Position numbers and translations under genes: made by a program
The notes under the pieces: model-generated
What the model was told of the DNA's origin: nothing
The model's database searches: none
Seen by the model: only the letters and a program-made list of their open reading frames with translations
DNA from: Bacteroides stercorirosoris
GTDB lineage: Bacteria > Bacteroidota > Bacteroidia > Bacteroidales > Bacteroidaceae
DNA: 59,595 nucleotides
Assembly: GCF_900142015.1 (NCBI RefSeq)
Contig: NZ_FQZN01000034.1
Coordinates: forward strand, 1-59,595
Reading direction: 5' to 3'
Shown: one piece after another, positions 47,190 to 56,400 of the stretch
Layout: every line of letters begins with the position of its first letter
Numbering within the stretch: position 1 is the stretch's first letter

Positions 47190-47921
47190 ATGAAACTTGA
47201 TTACATTTACCATAGCGGCTTCGCGATTGAAGCGGACGGAGTGACGGTCATTATCGATTACTACAAAGATTCCTCTGAAACGGAATATAATAAAGGTATC
47301 GTTCATGACTATTTGCTGGGAAGCCCCGGAGAACTATATGTGCTCTCTTCCCACTTTCACCCCGACCACTTTAATCGCGAAGTTCTTTTATGGAAGGCCG
47401 AACGCCCGGATATTCACTACATCTTCTCCAAAGACATCCTGAAACATCGCCGTGCAGCGCGTGAGGATGCTACCTATATTAATAAAGGTGATGTGTACGA
47501 AGACCGGAATATCCGTATCGAAGCATTCGGTTCCACGGACGTGGGAATCTCGTTCCTGATTGACCTGCAAGGTGTACGGCTGTTCCATGCCGGCGACCTG
47601 AACAACTGGCACTGGAGCGAAGAATCCACCCCGCAGGAAATCCGGAAAGCGGAGGGTGACTTTCTTGCCGAAGTAAAATGCCTCCAGCAGACCGCCCCTT
47701 CGGTAGACGTAGCCATGTTTCCCGTGGACAACCGCATTGGAAAAGATTATATGAGAGGTGCGGAACAATTCGTGGAACGGATAAAGACCGCTATATTTGT
47801 ACCTATGCATTTCAGCGAGGAGTACAAGGGTGGAAATGCTTTCCGGCCATTTGCCGAAAGCAAAGGGTGCCGTTTCCTGTCCATAACCCGCCGGGGCGAA
47901 AGTTTCGATATAACTCAATAA
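47190..47921 (+). CDS. Metallo-beta-lactamase-fold hydrolase
   Basis: A 243-residue cytoplasmic protein with the MBL zinc motif His55-x-His57-x-Asp59-His60 (SSHFHPDHFN), a further ligand region LFHAGDLNNWHWS, and a late histidine in VPMHFSEEY. It belongs to the broad UlaG/YycJ-like group; the substrate cannot be predicted. It is 12 bp before the next gene, so the two may be cotranscribed. Confidence 0.92.
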   Translation: MKLDYIYHSGFAIEADGVTVIIDYYKDSSETEYNKGIVHDYLLGSPGELYVLSSHFHPDHFNREVLLWKAERPDIHYIFSKDILKHRRAAREDATYINKGDVYEDRNIRIEAFGSTDVGISFLIDLQGVRLFHAGDLNNWHWSEESTPQEIRKAEGDFLAEVKCLQQTAPSVDVAMFPVDNRIGKDYMRGAEQFVERIKTAIFVPMHFSEEYKGGNAFRPFAESKGCRFLSITRRGESFDITQ

Positions 47922-47933
47922 AACATACCTATT

Positions 47934-49064
47934 ATGAAAAATTTGACACAATTTCTTTTAGTACTGTTATGCGTCTGTCTGCCGGCTACCGTGTTTGCAG
48001 ACTCGACCAAAGACAAAGACGATGACAGCAAGTATCTGGCGGGCGCAGTGCCCGAAGTTGATGGGAAAGTCGTATTCACCAAAGAATTCAGCATCCCCGG
48101 CATGTCTCAGGAAGAAATCTTCAAACGTATGCAGAACTGGATGGAAGCACGTTTGAAAAAGAATGAGAACAACAGCCGTGTAGTCTATACCAATCCCGAA
48201 GAGGGACAAATCGTGGGTACCGGTGAAGAATGGATTGTATTCAGCTCAAGTGCGCTTTCACTGGACCGTACAAAGATTCTTTATCAGCTTTCTGTGGTTT
48301 GCGCACCCGAGAAGTGTACAATGGAAGTAGAAAAAATCCGCTATAACTATCGCGAAGGAAAAGAAAAATATACAGCGGAAGAATGGATTGTAGACAAGTA
48401 TGCGCTGAACAAAGCCAAAACCAAATTAGTACGCGGACTTGCCAAGTGGCGCAGAAACACAGTTGACTTTGTAGACGACCTTGCCCTGGGAGCAGCTGAA
48501 GCCCTGAGCGCTTCTACTATCAAGAAAGCTGCCGAAACGGCTGAAAAACCGGAAGAAAAGAAAGAAGAAAAGAGTGCGATCAACTCCGGCCCGATAGTCA
48601 TTGCACCCAAGACAGCAGTTGAAGTGAAAGCTCCGGCAGAAACGACAAAAGTGACAGTGGTTCCTGCCACTCCGCTTACTCCTGCCACTCCTGTCACATC
48701 AAGCACAACACCGGGTTACAAGGAAGTAGCTCCCGACCTGTTACCTACCAATGCCATTCAGATGGGTGCAGGCAAATTAGTGCTTGTAATCGGTTCGGAT
48801 GCTTTCAACATGACCATGATGACAGCTAATGCCGGTGGTTCGCTGGGTAAATCGTCTGGTAAGCCTGTAATATTCAGCTTCCTCTCTCCCGATCAGCCTT
48901 ACGAGCAAATGGAGAAAGCCGAAACGTATACAGTACGTTTCTATCCGGCCAACCAGACAGAACCGTCTGTTGTTCTGGAATGTAAGAAGATGCCTTCACA
49001 AGCTCCTATGGAAGGTCAGCCACGTATGTATGTGGGTGAGATTGTGAAAGCGTTCGTAAAATAA
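47934..49064 (+). CDS. Secreted DUF4468 protein
   Basis: A 376-residue exported protein (signal peptide ending TVFAD). Residues about 38-175 match the DUF4468 domain, a TBP-like fold common in Bacteroidetes ('GKVVFTKEFSIPGMSQEEIFKRMQNWM', 'GTGEEWIVFSSSALSLDRTKILYQLSV'). A low-complexity E/K/A then P/T/V-rich linker follows (about 200-262), with near repeats such as PATPLTPATPVT, and then a C-terminal beta domain (about 275-376, 'MGAGKLVLVIGSDAFNMTMMTANAGGSLG'). Function unknown. It follows the MBL-fold gene by 12 bp. Confidence 0.88.
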   Translation: MKNLTQFLLVLLCVCLPATVFADSTKDKDDDSKYLAGAVPEVDGKVVFTKEFSIPGMSQEEIFKRMQNWMEARLKKNENNSRVVYTNPEEGQIVGTGEEWIVFSSSALSLDRTKILYQLSVVCAPEKCTMEVEKIRYNYREGKEKYTAEEWIVDKYALNKAKTKLVRGLAKWRRNTVDFVDDLALGAAEALSASTIKKAAETAEKPEEKKEEKSAINSGPIVIAPKTAVEVKAPAETTKVTVVPATPLTPATPVTSSTTPGYKEVAPDLLPTNAIQMGAGKLVLVIGSDAFNMTMMTANAGGSLGKSSGKPVIFSFLSPDQPYEQMEKAETYTVRFYPANQTEPSVVLECKKMPSQAPMEGQPRMYVGEIVKAFVK

Positions 49065-49083
49065 ATATAGACTATAAATAATA

Positions 49084-49130
49084 GAATGATGAATTACCGT
49101 GCCGCCATGCTGCATAGTAATTCATCATTC
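49084..49130 (+). repeat. Hairpin with a perfect 14-bp AT-rich stem
   Basis: GAATGATGAATTAC pairs with GTAATTCATCATTC around a 19-nt loop. It lies 20 bp after the DUF4468 stop and 27 bp before the VOC start, so it may terminate or stabilise the upstream transcript or shape the leader of the next gene. It is followed by TTGATT rather than a clear T-run. Confidence 0.7.
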
Positions 49131-49157
49131 TTGATTAATAACCTAATAATTAACAAT

Positions 49158-49535
49158 ATGGAAGTAAAAAGTAAATTCGACCACTTCAATATCAATGTCA
49201 CCGATCTGGAACGCAGCATCGCTTTCTACGAAAAGGCATTGGGACTGAAAGAACATCACCGCAAAGAAGCCTCAGACGGCTCTTTCACGCTGGTTTATCT
49301 GACAGACGGCAGCACAGGTTTCTTGCTGGAACTGACGTGCCTCAAGGATCATCCGCAGACTTATGAACTGGGAGAGAACGAAAGCCATTTGTGCTTTCGC
49401 GTAGCAGGTGATTATGATGCCATCCATCAATATCACAAAGAAATGGGATGGGTATGTTTCGAAAATACAGCTATGGGATTATACTTCATTCATGATCCGG
49501 ATGACTACTGGATTGAAGTTCTTCCGGTAAAATAG
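49158..49535 (+). CDS. VOC-family (glyoxalase I/lactoylglutathione lyase-like) protein
   Basis: A 125-residue vicinal-oxygen-chelate protein with the two beta-alpha-beta-beta-beta modules ('FDHFNINVTDLERSIAFYEKALGL' and 'SHLCFRVAGDYDAIHQYHKEMGW'). His in FDHFNI and Glu in YWIEVLP are the usual metal ligands at the ends; a His (SHLCF) and Glu (LLELT) in the middle complete the glyoxalase-type set. It may act on methylglyoxal adducts. The ATG at 49158 is preferred; the frame is open from 49086, but that part lies inside a hairpin. Confidence 0.9.
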   Translation: MEVKSKFDHFNINVTDLERSIAFYEKALGLKEHHRKEASDGSFTLVYLTDGSTGFLLELTCLKDHPQTYELGENESHLCFRVAGDYDAIHQYHKEMGWVCFENTAMGLYFIHDPDDYWIEVLPVK

Positions 49536-49544
49536 GGATAAGGA

Positions 49545-49576
49545 GGTGCGTTAAAACTCTGATAAGCGCACCATTT
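49545..49576 (+). terminator. Terminator-like hairpin after the VOC gene
   Basis: GGTGCG-TTA pairs with TAA-g-CGCACC, with a single bulge, then ATTTTG follows. It starts 10 bp after the VOC stop codon. Confidence 0.5.
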
Positions 49577-49653
49577 TGTCATCCTGAGCCTGTCGAAGGA
49601 TCTCCTCTCTATGCATTCAGTTGAGCAGATCCTTCACTACATTCAGGATAACA
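49577..49653. repeat. REP-like inverted repeat (CATCCTGAG...GAAGGATCT type)
   Basis: The left arm 49577-49603 begins TGTCATCCTGAG and ends CGAAGGATCT; the right arm 49627-49653 is an inverted, diverged copy (AGATCCTTC...TTCAGGATAACA). Sequences of this kind recur as short interspersed palindromic elements in many bacterial genomes, Bacteroidetes included, to my recollection. Confidence 0.65.
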
Positions 49654-49683
49654 GAGCTAAATGACAGTGATTTGTTATGGGGT

Positions 49684-49866
49684 TTATTTATGACGGTTCG
49701 CCCTTTTCTTCCGTATATCTGCTTTCATTTTCGCAGCGCCGGAACCGTGTTTTCCGGTAATATACGATTTCTTCCTGGCTTTAGTCTTTACCTTTCCATC
49801 TTCTTGAGGTTTATCTTTCTTTCCTTTAAAGACGATACCACCCATCATTGCATCTTCTACACTCAT
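49684..49866 (-). CDS. Small very basic protein
   Basis: A 60-residue Lys/Arg-rich protein ('VFKGKKDKPQEDGKVKTKARKKSYITGKHGSGAAKMKADIRKKRANRHK'-type composition; shown here only as description of its basic C-terminus). A -7 box (TATCTTTG) lies 39 bp upstream on the same strand, which supports a real gene. The composition suggests nucleic-acid or ribosome binding. No family is recognised. Confidence 0.65.
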   Translation of the reverse strand: MSVEDAMMGGIVFKGKKDKPQEDGKVKTKARKKSYITGKHGSGAAKMKADIRKKRANRHK

Positions 49867-49904
49867 ATATTCGATTTCTTTTTATTATTATTCTTTGACC
49901 GGTA

Positions 49905-49912
49905 CAAAGATA
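49905..49912 (-). promoter_or_regulatory. -7 box of the small basic protein gene
   Basis: TATCTTTG on the minus strand, facing away from an identical box on the plus strand 31 bp away, which makes a compact divergent promoter pair. Confidence 0.55.
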
Positions 49913-49943
49913 GTTTTTTTCTGCTAATGGATGGCATTTTTCG

Positions 49944-49951
49944 TATCTTTG
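49944..49951 (+). promoter_or_regulatory. -7 box of the methyltransferase gene
   Basis: TATCTTTG followed by GCGCC, 25 bp before the ATG at 49977, which predicts a very short leader. Confidence 0.55.
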
Positions 49952-49976
49952 CGCCAACTTTTAAAGACTGAATAGA

Positions 49977-50708
49977 ATGAATACCGCTCTGCTTTCTGCT
50001 GACAAAGACCCGATGGGGGCTGCCATTGCTGATTATTTCAAACGACATAGGGCTGACCGCCTGCGAGTTTTCTCTTCACAATTTGACGAAGACGAAATAC
50101 CGGTGAAAGACTTATTCCGTACGGAAAACCAAATGCCTGCTCTGGAACGAAACGCCCTGCAACTGGCTACGGGTAAAATTCTGGATGTGGGTGCAGGAAG
50201 CGGCTGCCACAGCCTTGCCTTGCAAGAAGCAGGCAAAGATGTGCATGCCATTGACATTTCACCTCTTTCGGTAGAAGTGATGCAGCAACGGGGTGTGCGA
50301 CATGCCACACAGACCAATCTGTTTGACGAACACTTCTATGAGTCCTACGACACCATCTTAATGCTGATGAACGGTTCGGGTATCATCGGGAAATTGGAAA
50401 ATCTGCCCGTTTTCTTCAGGAAAATGAAGCTATTGCTTCGCCCAGGCGGCTGCATTCTTATGGATTCCAGCGATTTGAGATATCTGTTTGAGGAAGAGGA
50501 CGGAAGTTTTGTTATCGACCTGGCAGGGGATTATTATGGAGAAGTAGATTTTCAGATGCAATATAAAGATATTCAGGGGGAGTCGTTTGACTGGCTTTAT
50601 ATTGACTTCCAGACTCTCAGCCTTTATGCTGCTGAAAATAGTTTCCAGGCGGAATTGGTAAAAGAGGGAAAACACTACGATTATTTAGCCAAGTTGACCT
50701 TAAAATAA
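49977..50708 (+). CDS. Class I SAM-dependent methyltransferase
   Basis: A 243-residue cytoplasmic protein with a Rossmann-type SAM site: motif I ILDVGAGSGCHSLAL and the acidic end of strand 2 'VHAIDISPLSVEVMQQRG', then 'YDTILMLMNGSGIIGKLENLPVFFRKMKLLLRPGGCILMDSSDL'. Substrate unknown. The stop codon lies inside a strong hairpin shared with the convergent thioredoxin gene. Confidence 0.93.
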   Translation: MNTALLSADKDPMGAAIADYFKRHRADRLRVFSSQFDEDEIPVKDLFRTENQMPALERNALQLATGKILDVGAGSGCHSLALQEAGKDVHAIDISPLSVEVMQQRGVRHATQTNLFDEHFYESYDTILMLMNGSGIIGKLENLPVFFRKMKLLLRPGGCILMDSSDLRYLFEEEDGSFVIDLAGDYYGEVDFQMQYKDIQGESFDWLYIDFQTLSLYAAENSFQAELVKEGKHYDYLAKLTLK

Positions 50709-50719
50709 GGCCAACTTGG
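50689..50719. terminator. Bidirectional terminator between methyltransferase and thioredoxin genes
   Basis: CCAAGTTG-a-CCTT pairs with AAGG-c-CAACTTGG around a 5-nt loop (AAAAT). It overlaps the methyltransferase stop codon and ends 12 bp from the convergent stop. Confidence 0.75.
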
Positions 50720-50731
50720 ATTATTGGTTCT

Positions 50732-51271
50732 TTATTTCTTTGCCAGCATTTCGTCTATCTTCTTCACCAGTGCGGCAAATTCTTTTTCATTATACAAGCG
50801 GGTCAGCATCACGATGCGACCATCCTTGTCAATAAGCACATTGCGGGTGATTCCTGCTTTACGTAGCGCATATTTGGCAAATATATCTGCGCCGGGGTCC
50901 AATCCCAACGGATAGGTAACACCGGTTGATTTACCGAACGCAATCACTTTATCCAACGGTTCGTCACGGTCTATGCCGATAAGGGCAAAGTCAGAGTTGT
51001 CTTTATGTTTCAACCAGATATCTTTTTCTATGAAAGGCATCTCCTTACGGCAGACACCACACCAACTGGCTGTGAACTGCAACATCACCACCTTACCACG
51101 AAGTTCGGAAAGTGTGACTTGCTTACCATCTGTCAGGGTAATGGTAAAATCGGGAGCCATCTCCCCCACTTTCACTATGTAGCCGACATCATCGGCAGCC
51201 ACTTCCTGCGCTTTGCCTGACAGACAACAAAGGGCGAACAGGATAAAAATCAGACTTTTTACAATTTTCAT
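50732..51271 (-). CDS. TlpA/ResA-like periplasmic thioredoxin-family protein
   Basis: A 179-residue exported protein (signal peptide ending GKAQE) with one thioredoxin domain of the AhpC/TSA-Redoxin type. The active site is Cys71-Gly-Val-Cys74 in FTASWCGVCRKEMPF; 'GEMAPDFTITLTDGKQVTLSELRGKVV' is the family start. It probably reduces disulfides in the periplasm, for example on apocytochromes or lipoproteins. It is 25 bp after the SLC13 transporter gene in the same direction and probably cotranscribed with it. Confidence 0.94.
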   Translation of the reverse strand: MKIVKSLIFILFALCCLSGKAQEVAADDVGYIVKVGEMAPDFTITLTDGKQVTLSELRGKVVMLQFTASWCGVCRKEMPFIEKDIWLKHKDNSDFALIGIDRDEPLDKVIAFGKSTGVTYPLGLDPGADIFAKYALRKAGITRNVLIDKDGRIVMLTRLYNEKEFAALVKKIDEMLAKK

Positions 51272-51296
51272 TAATCATCTATTTTTAAAGTTTTAC

Positions 51297-53162
51297 TCAA
51301 AACGGAAACAATAACGGGAGCACAAATATCATCACAATTCCCATAATTATCTGTAAAGGCAAACCAACTTTAACATAATCCATAAATGTATAACGTCCCG
51401 CCTGCATCACCAGTGCATTGGGCGGAGTAGAGAACGGAGAGGCAAAGCACATACTTGCCGCCACAGTAACAGCAAACAGGAACGGGAAAGGACTCAGTTC
51501 CAATTGTATTGCAGATTGGAGGGCAATCGGCGCCAGAAGCACCGCCGTAGCCGTGTTACTGATAAACATAGTCATCAGCGAAGTAGTGAAGTAAATGCCT
51601 GCAAGCAGCACGTATGGTCCATAACTACCAAGCCCGTTCACCAATGATTTAGAGACTAAATCGGATGCTCCTGTCTTCTCCAAAGCTAATGACATGGGCA
51701 TCATGGCGGCAATCAGTACGATGCTTTCCCAGTTAATAGTCTTATAGGCTGCCTCCACATTGCGAAAACAGCCGGTAAGCACCATCAGCAGTCCTGCAAT
51801 CATCACCGCCGTTACAGGAGCAACAGGTATGAAATCGAACATCATCATCACTACCATTCCCAACATGATAATTGCGGCAACAGGCGCTTTATGGTTAAGC
51901 GTCACTTTTGCAGCCTCAGCCAGCGGTTGACCGAGTACTACCCAATCTGAAGGGTCATCATTTAACCGGGCTATATTCTCCCAAGTACCCTGCACCAGCA
52001 ATACATCTCCCGAATGCATTTTCTCGTCTTTCAGATTCTTCAGGATGTACTGGCGTTTGCGCTGAATACCCAGAATATTCACACCGAATTTCTCACGGAA
52101 ACCAGAATCTTTCACCGGTTTGTTTACCAAATTGGAAGCAGGCATCAATACGATTTCAGCAATACCGATTTCTGTGAACTCAAGCTCCTCACTCTTAGAT
52201 TCTACTGAACCTTCCGCCGTATGTGTATCCAGCAATTTCAATGCATTTTCTTCGGCAAGGCGTTCTACATTGGAAAAGTCGCCCAATACGTAGAGAATAT
52301 CATTTTCCTGAATAACCGTATTGGCAGCAGCCATCTCTTGGCTCATCGTCTTGAAGAAATGACGGCGGGAAGAAGAAGATTGGCGGCGAACCTCCATAAT
52401 TCCCGCATTATAGCGCTGCGGGATATTCAATTCTTGTATGGTTTTTCCGACTAAAGGTGATTTGCTTTCCACTTGTACCCGGCATAAATTCTGGAACAAT
52501 TGGTACTCTCCTGCCAGTTCTTTCAGTGATTTATTCTTTTTCCCTTTACGGGTTTTATCTCCCTTCTTAGTCAGGAACATCTTACTCAACGGAATCAGTA
52601 CGATCAATCCGACAGTTACGCAAACCAGACCTACAGGAGTAAACGAAAAGAAAGTGAGTGGTGCATATCCCGCAGAAGTCAATGCTTCCTGAATGACAAG
52701 GTTAGGTGGCGTACCAATCAGCGTCATCATACCACCCATACTACTGGCAAATGCAAGCGGCATCAACAGGCGACTGACATTGATTTGCGAACTCATAGCC
52801 ATGCTGACTACAATAGGAAGCATCAAAGCCACCGTTCCGGTATTGCTGACAAAAGCACCGATAAAGGCAGTCACCAATATAATGAGAACAAATAATTTCA
52901 GCTCACTGTCACCGGCTAATTTCAGGATACGGCTGCTTATCATCTTCGCCAGTCCCGTTTGGAAAATAGCACCGCCCACAACGAATAGTCCTATCATCAT
53001 TATCACTACGGAATTGGAGAACCCTGTCAATGCTTCCTCCGGTGTCAGAATGCCGGATATGATTAGCAACACTAAGGCACAAAGCGCCACCAAATCTGAG
53101 CGTACTTTGCCGCTCATAAAAAATATCGCAGAAAGAAATAAAATAATGAGGGTAATATACAT
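51297..53162 (-). CDS. SLC13/DASS-family transporter with two central RCK-C (TrkA-C) domains
   Basis: A 621-residue inner-membrane protein. Two blocks of hydrophobic helices (about 1-185 and 415-621) surround a soluble region (about 205-400) with two TrkA-C-like modules ('VESKSPLVGKTIQELNIPQRYNAGIMEVRR' and 'LMPASNLVNKPVKDSGFREKFGVNILGIQR'). Substrate-site-like motifs SNTGTVALMLP and SNTATAVLLAP occur in the two membrane halves, as in this family. It probably moves sulfate, a dicarboxylate or a similar anion with sodium. It starts 241 bp from the divergent helicase gene. Confidence 0.95.
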   Translation of the reverse strand: MYITLIILFLSAIFFMSGKVRSDLVALCALVLLIISGILTPEEALTGFSNSVVIMMIGLFVVGGAIFQTGLAKMISSRILKLAGDSELKLFVLIILVTAFIGAFVSNTGTVALMLPIVVSMAMSSQINVSRLLMPLAFASSMGGMMTLIGTPPNLVIQEALTSAGYAPLTFFSFTPVGLVCVTVGLIVLIPLSKMFLTKKGDKTRKGKKNKSLKELAGEYQLFQNLCRVQVESKSPLVGKTIQELNIPQRYNAGIMEVRRQSSSSRRHFFKTMSQEMAAANTVIQENDILYVLGDFSNVERLAEENALKLLDTHTAEGSVESKSEELEFTEIGIAEIVLMPASNLVNKPVKDSGFREKFGVNILGIQRKRQYILKNLKDEKMHSGDVLLVQGTWENIARLNDDPSDWVVLGQPLAEAAKVTLNHKAPVAAIIMLGMVVMMMFDFIPVAPVTAVMIAGLLMVLTGCFRNVEAAYKTINWESIVLIAAMMPMSLALEKTGASDLVSKSLVNGLGSYGPYVLLAGIYFTTSLMTMFISNTATAVLLAPIALQSAIQLELSPFPFLFAVTVAASMCFASPFSTPPNALVMQAGRYTFMDYVKVGLPLQIIMGIVMIFVLPLLFPF

Positions 53163-53187
53163 ATAGATATAAAATTTGTATGTTTAT

Positions 53188-53206
53188 AAACACTTCAACA
53201 GTGTTT
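53188..53206. repeat. Small hairpin in the leader of the SLC13 gene
   Basis: AAACACT-TCAAC-AGTGTTT, a perfect 7-bp stem with a 5-nt loop, 26 bp upstream of the transporter start. On the plus strand it is followed by TTT. It could be an operator or a leader hairpin. Confidence 0.35.
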
Positions 53207-53338
53207 TTTGTTCTATGGAGTTGCAAATATCACAAAAATCAGGACGATAGACAAGAGGGTAAATCCTTTTTGAACTAAATAAACGACAAATATCTCACTA
53301 AATTCGCAATAAAAGATGGATTATTAACAATATATTCA

Positions 53339-53346
53339 TACCTTTG
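53339..53346 (+). promoter_or_regulatory. -7 box of the giant helicase gene
   Basis: TACCTTTG fits TAnnTTTG. The TTG at 53344 that opens the longest frame lies within this box, so it cannot be the start codon of a transcript made from this promoter; the ATG at 53404 is the better start. Confidence 0.6.
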
Positions 53347-53403
53347 AATCCGGGAACAGTAACACGGGCTTATACTTTTTATCAGTTAAATTCTATAACA
53401 ATA

Positions 53404-56400
53404 ATGGGAAACGGCAACACAATTACAGGCACCTTCAACGGAACAGTCCATCTGGAATATCTGCCATGTATTAATTATGCAATGATCCACAACCATGTGC
53501 CTTCATGCAATTTCTGCGAACTCTTGAACAACGATGAGGTTGACTGGAACCATGTCAAAGTTGCAATAGACGGTGAACTCATTAAGCATTCAGAAAGTAT
53601 TCTGGAAATAATTCCGCAGGGACAGAACATTCAAATCAACAGCCTGGAAATATCACCCGAAAACGAAAAACTGATAGAACTGACAGAGGGTATTGATACC
53701 CACTTCAATCTGACGATTGCCATCTCCGACGAAATAGTCCATCAGCAAACATTCCCCATCAAACTGATGGCTTATGACCAATGGACCGGTGCCCGTATCA
53801 TGCCCGAACTTTTAGCCACTTTTGTCACTCCCAACCATCCCATACTTTCAAGAATAAGCGTAAAGGCTTCCCAATTTCTGGAGAAGTGGACAGGCAACTC
53901 CGCTTTGGATGAATATCAGACACAAGACCCTAATCGCGTGCGTGCCCAGGTGGCTGCCATTTATGAAGCACTCCGATCCGAATCTTTAATATACTCCACC
54001 ATCCCTGCCAGTTTCGAAACGATGGGACAGCGCATACGTCTGGTGGACAATGTGCTTACCAGCAAGTTGGGTACATGTATTGACCTGACTTTGCTTTATG
54101 CATCTTGCCTGGAAGCCATCGGGATCCATCCCCTTCTGGTCTTATTAAAGGGACACATTTTTGTAGGCGCATGGCTCACAGAGGACATTTATCATCAAAC
54201 AGTAGGAGATGACGCTTCTTTTCTTCTGAAAGGAAGTGCAAACGGTATCAGCGATATTGTATTGGTAGAAACAACTGCCCTCACGTCCTCTCAGAATATT
54301 TCGTTTGAAGAAGCAGTGACAACGGCTCAAAAGGAACTCAAGGAAGAAAGTAAGTTTGAGTTGTTCATTGATGTATATAGATGCAGGCTCGATAAAATCC
54401 GGCCATTGCCGCAACGTATAAATCATAATGGTGAGTGGCAAATTGAAAACGCCGGAATAGAGCATGAGAATGCGACCGGAAAAGTAAACCAGTTAGACCG
54501 CTATGAAATAAGGCTGGAGGACAGCAAGGAGCAAATCACCAAACAGATTATCTGGGAAAGAAAATTACTGGACTTTTCCCTACGTAATAATCTGATCAAC
54601 ATCAGACTTGGCAGAAGGGTCATACCTTTCATATCTTTCGCAATAGACCGTTTAGAAGATCACTTGCAGGCCGGAGAGAATTATCAGATACTGGCCAGCC
54701 CTACTAAAAGCAAAATAGAACCGGGCGAAACAGGGTTATATGATTCTTCACTCTGGAAAGAGAATCTGGAAGAGTTAGTTATCAATGAGCTGAAAAATAA
54801 AAAACTCCGCTCTTATCTGACCGAAAGCGAATTACAGAACTCACTCAAATTCATATATCGAACCTCGCGAACTGCTATTGAAGAGAATGGTGCCAATTCG
54901 CTGTTTTTAGTTTTAGGGATTTTGAAATGGTACGAATCCGCAAAGAGCGTGAAACCCCGCTTCGCTCCTATCCTGCTACTGCCGGTAGACATTATACGCC
55001 GTGGCGGCACAAGCGGGTATATCATTCGTACAAGGGACGAAGAAATTATACTGAACATTACATTGGTGGAACTACTGAAGCAGCAGTTCAGTGTAAACCT
55101 CTCCGGCCTTAACCCATTGCCGAAAGATGAAAGCGGTGTAGATCTGAAAAAGATATTTGCAGCTATCCGTACCTGCATCCGCAACATGAAAGGCTGGGAT
55201 GTAGTGGAAGAATCCATGTTAGGATTATTCTCATTCAACAAGTTTGTCATGTGGAATGATATTCACAGTAATGCGGACAAACTGAAAGAGAATGCCATCA
55301 TAGCCAGTCTGATGGAAAACCGAACCCAGTGGCAGGACACAACGCCGGAAGTTGACGCCAGAGAAGTAGATAAGAATTGCACACCTGACAAGTTCTCCAT
55401 CCCTGTCGACGTAGATTCTTCACAGTTGGAAGCTGTCATTGAATCAGGGGAAGGGAAAAGCTTTATATTACATGGTCCTCCGGGAACCGGAAAATCCCAG
55501 ACTATCACCAATATGATAGCCAATGCCTTGTATAAGGGAAAACGCGTGCTATTCGTCGCGGAAAAGATGGCTGCACTTTCTGTCGTACAAAATCGTCTGA
55601 CTAAGATAGGATTAGCTCCGTTCTGCCTGGAACTTCACTCCAATAAAGTCACTAAATCCCATTTTCTGGCTCAACTTCAGAAGGCCATAGAAGCTATTCA
55701 TATCCAGTCACCGGCCGAATTTGAAAGTACTTCAATGCAATTGTTTGAGCGCAGAAGAAAGCTGATTGATTACATGGAAGCGTTGCACCACCCTCATGCA
55801 TCCGGTTTTTCTCTCTACGACTGCATAACAAATTATTTATCTATACAGGGGGACGAACTCTCCATTGACTTTTCTTCATTGAACACCATCACAAAGGACA
55901 AACTTACAGCACTTTGCGAAAAGATACAGGAACTGGATACGGTATTTTTAATAACAGGGCATCCGCAGGAACATCCACTAAAAGGATTGGAAGCGTACAA
56001 TACTTCCATCGAAAGTTGCCAAAGGATGCAGGAAGAACTCAGGCATCTCATAGATTTATTCACTCTGATTACGGCAAGCAGAAAGGTACTTTCAAGTAAT
56101 CTGGGCATTGCAATACCGGATAGCTGGACGGGAATCAACTGGATGAGTAAAATTAGTGACTTACTTCTCTCTACTCCGTATCTGAACAAATCACTATTAG
56201 AGATAGGCGGAAACGCTAATCTGATAGAAGAATGGAAAGATATCATTCTCGCAGGTAGTGAACGGGACCGGATACAAACAGAATTGTACAAAGATTACAT
56301 ACCCCAGATTCTTGAAGAAAATGCATTCATCCTCCAACAGGAATGGAAAGCAATTGAAATGAAGTGGTTCTTGCCAAGATTCTTCGCAAAACGTTCTTAT

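Noticed and set aside
47388..47951. A 187-codon open frame on the minus strand
   Set aside because: Antisense to the metallo-beta-lactamase-fold gene with its complete HxHxDH motif.
49621..49971. A 116-codon plus-strand gene rich in Phe and Leu
   Set aside because: It is the mirror of the Lys/Arg-rich small gene on the other strand and covers both divergent promoter boxes.
53344..53403. TTG start and 20 extra N-terminal residues for the giant helicase
   Set aside because: The TTG lies inside the -7 promoter box TACCTTTG; the ATG at 53404 is downstream of it.
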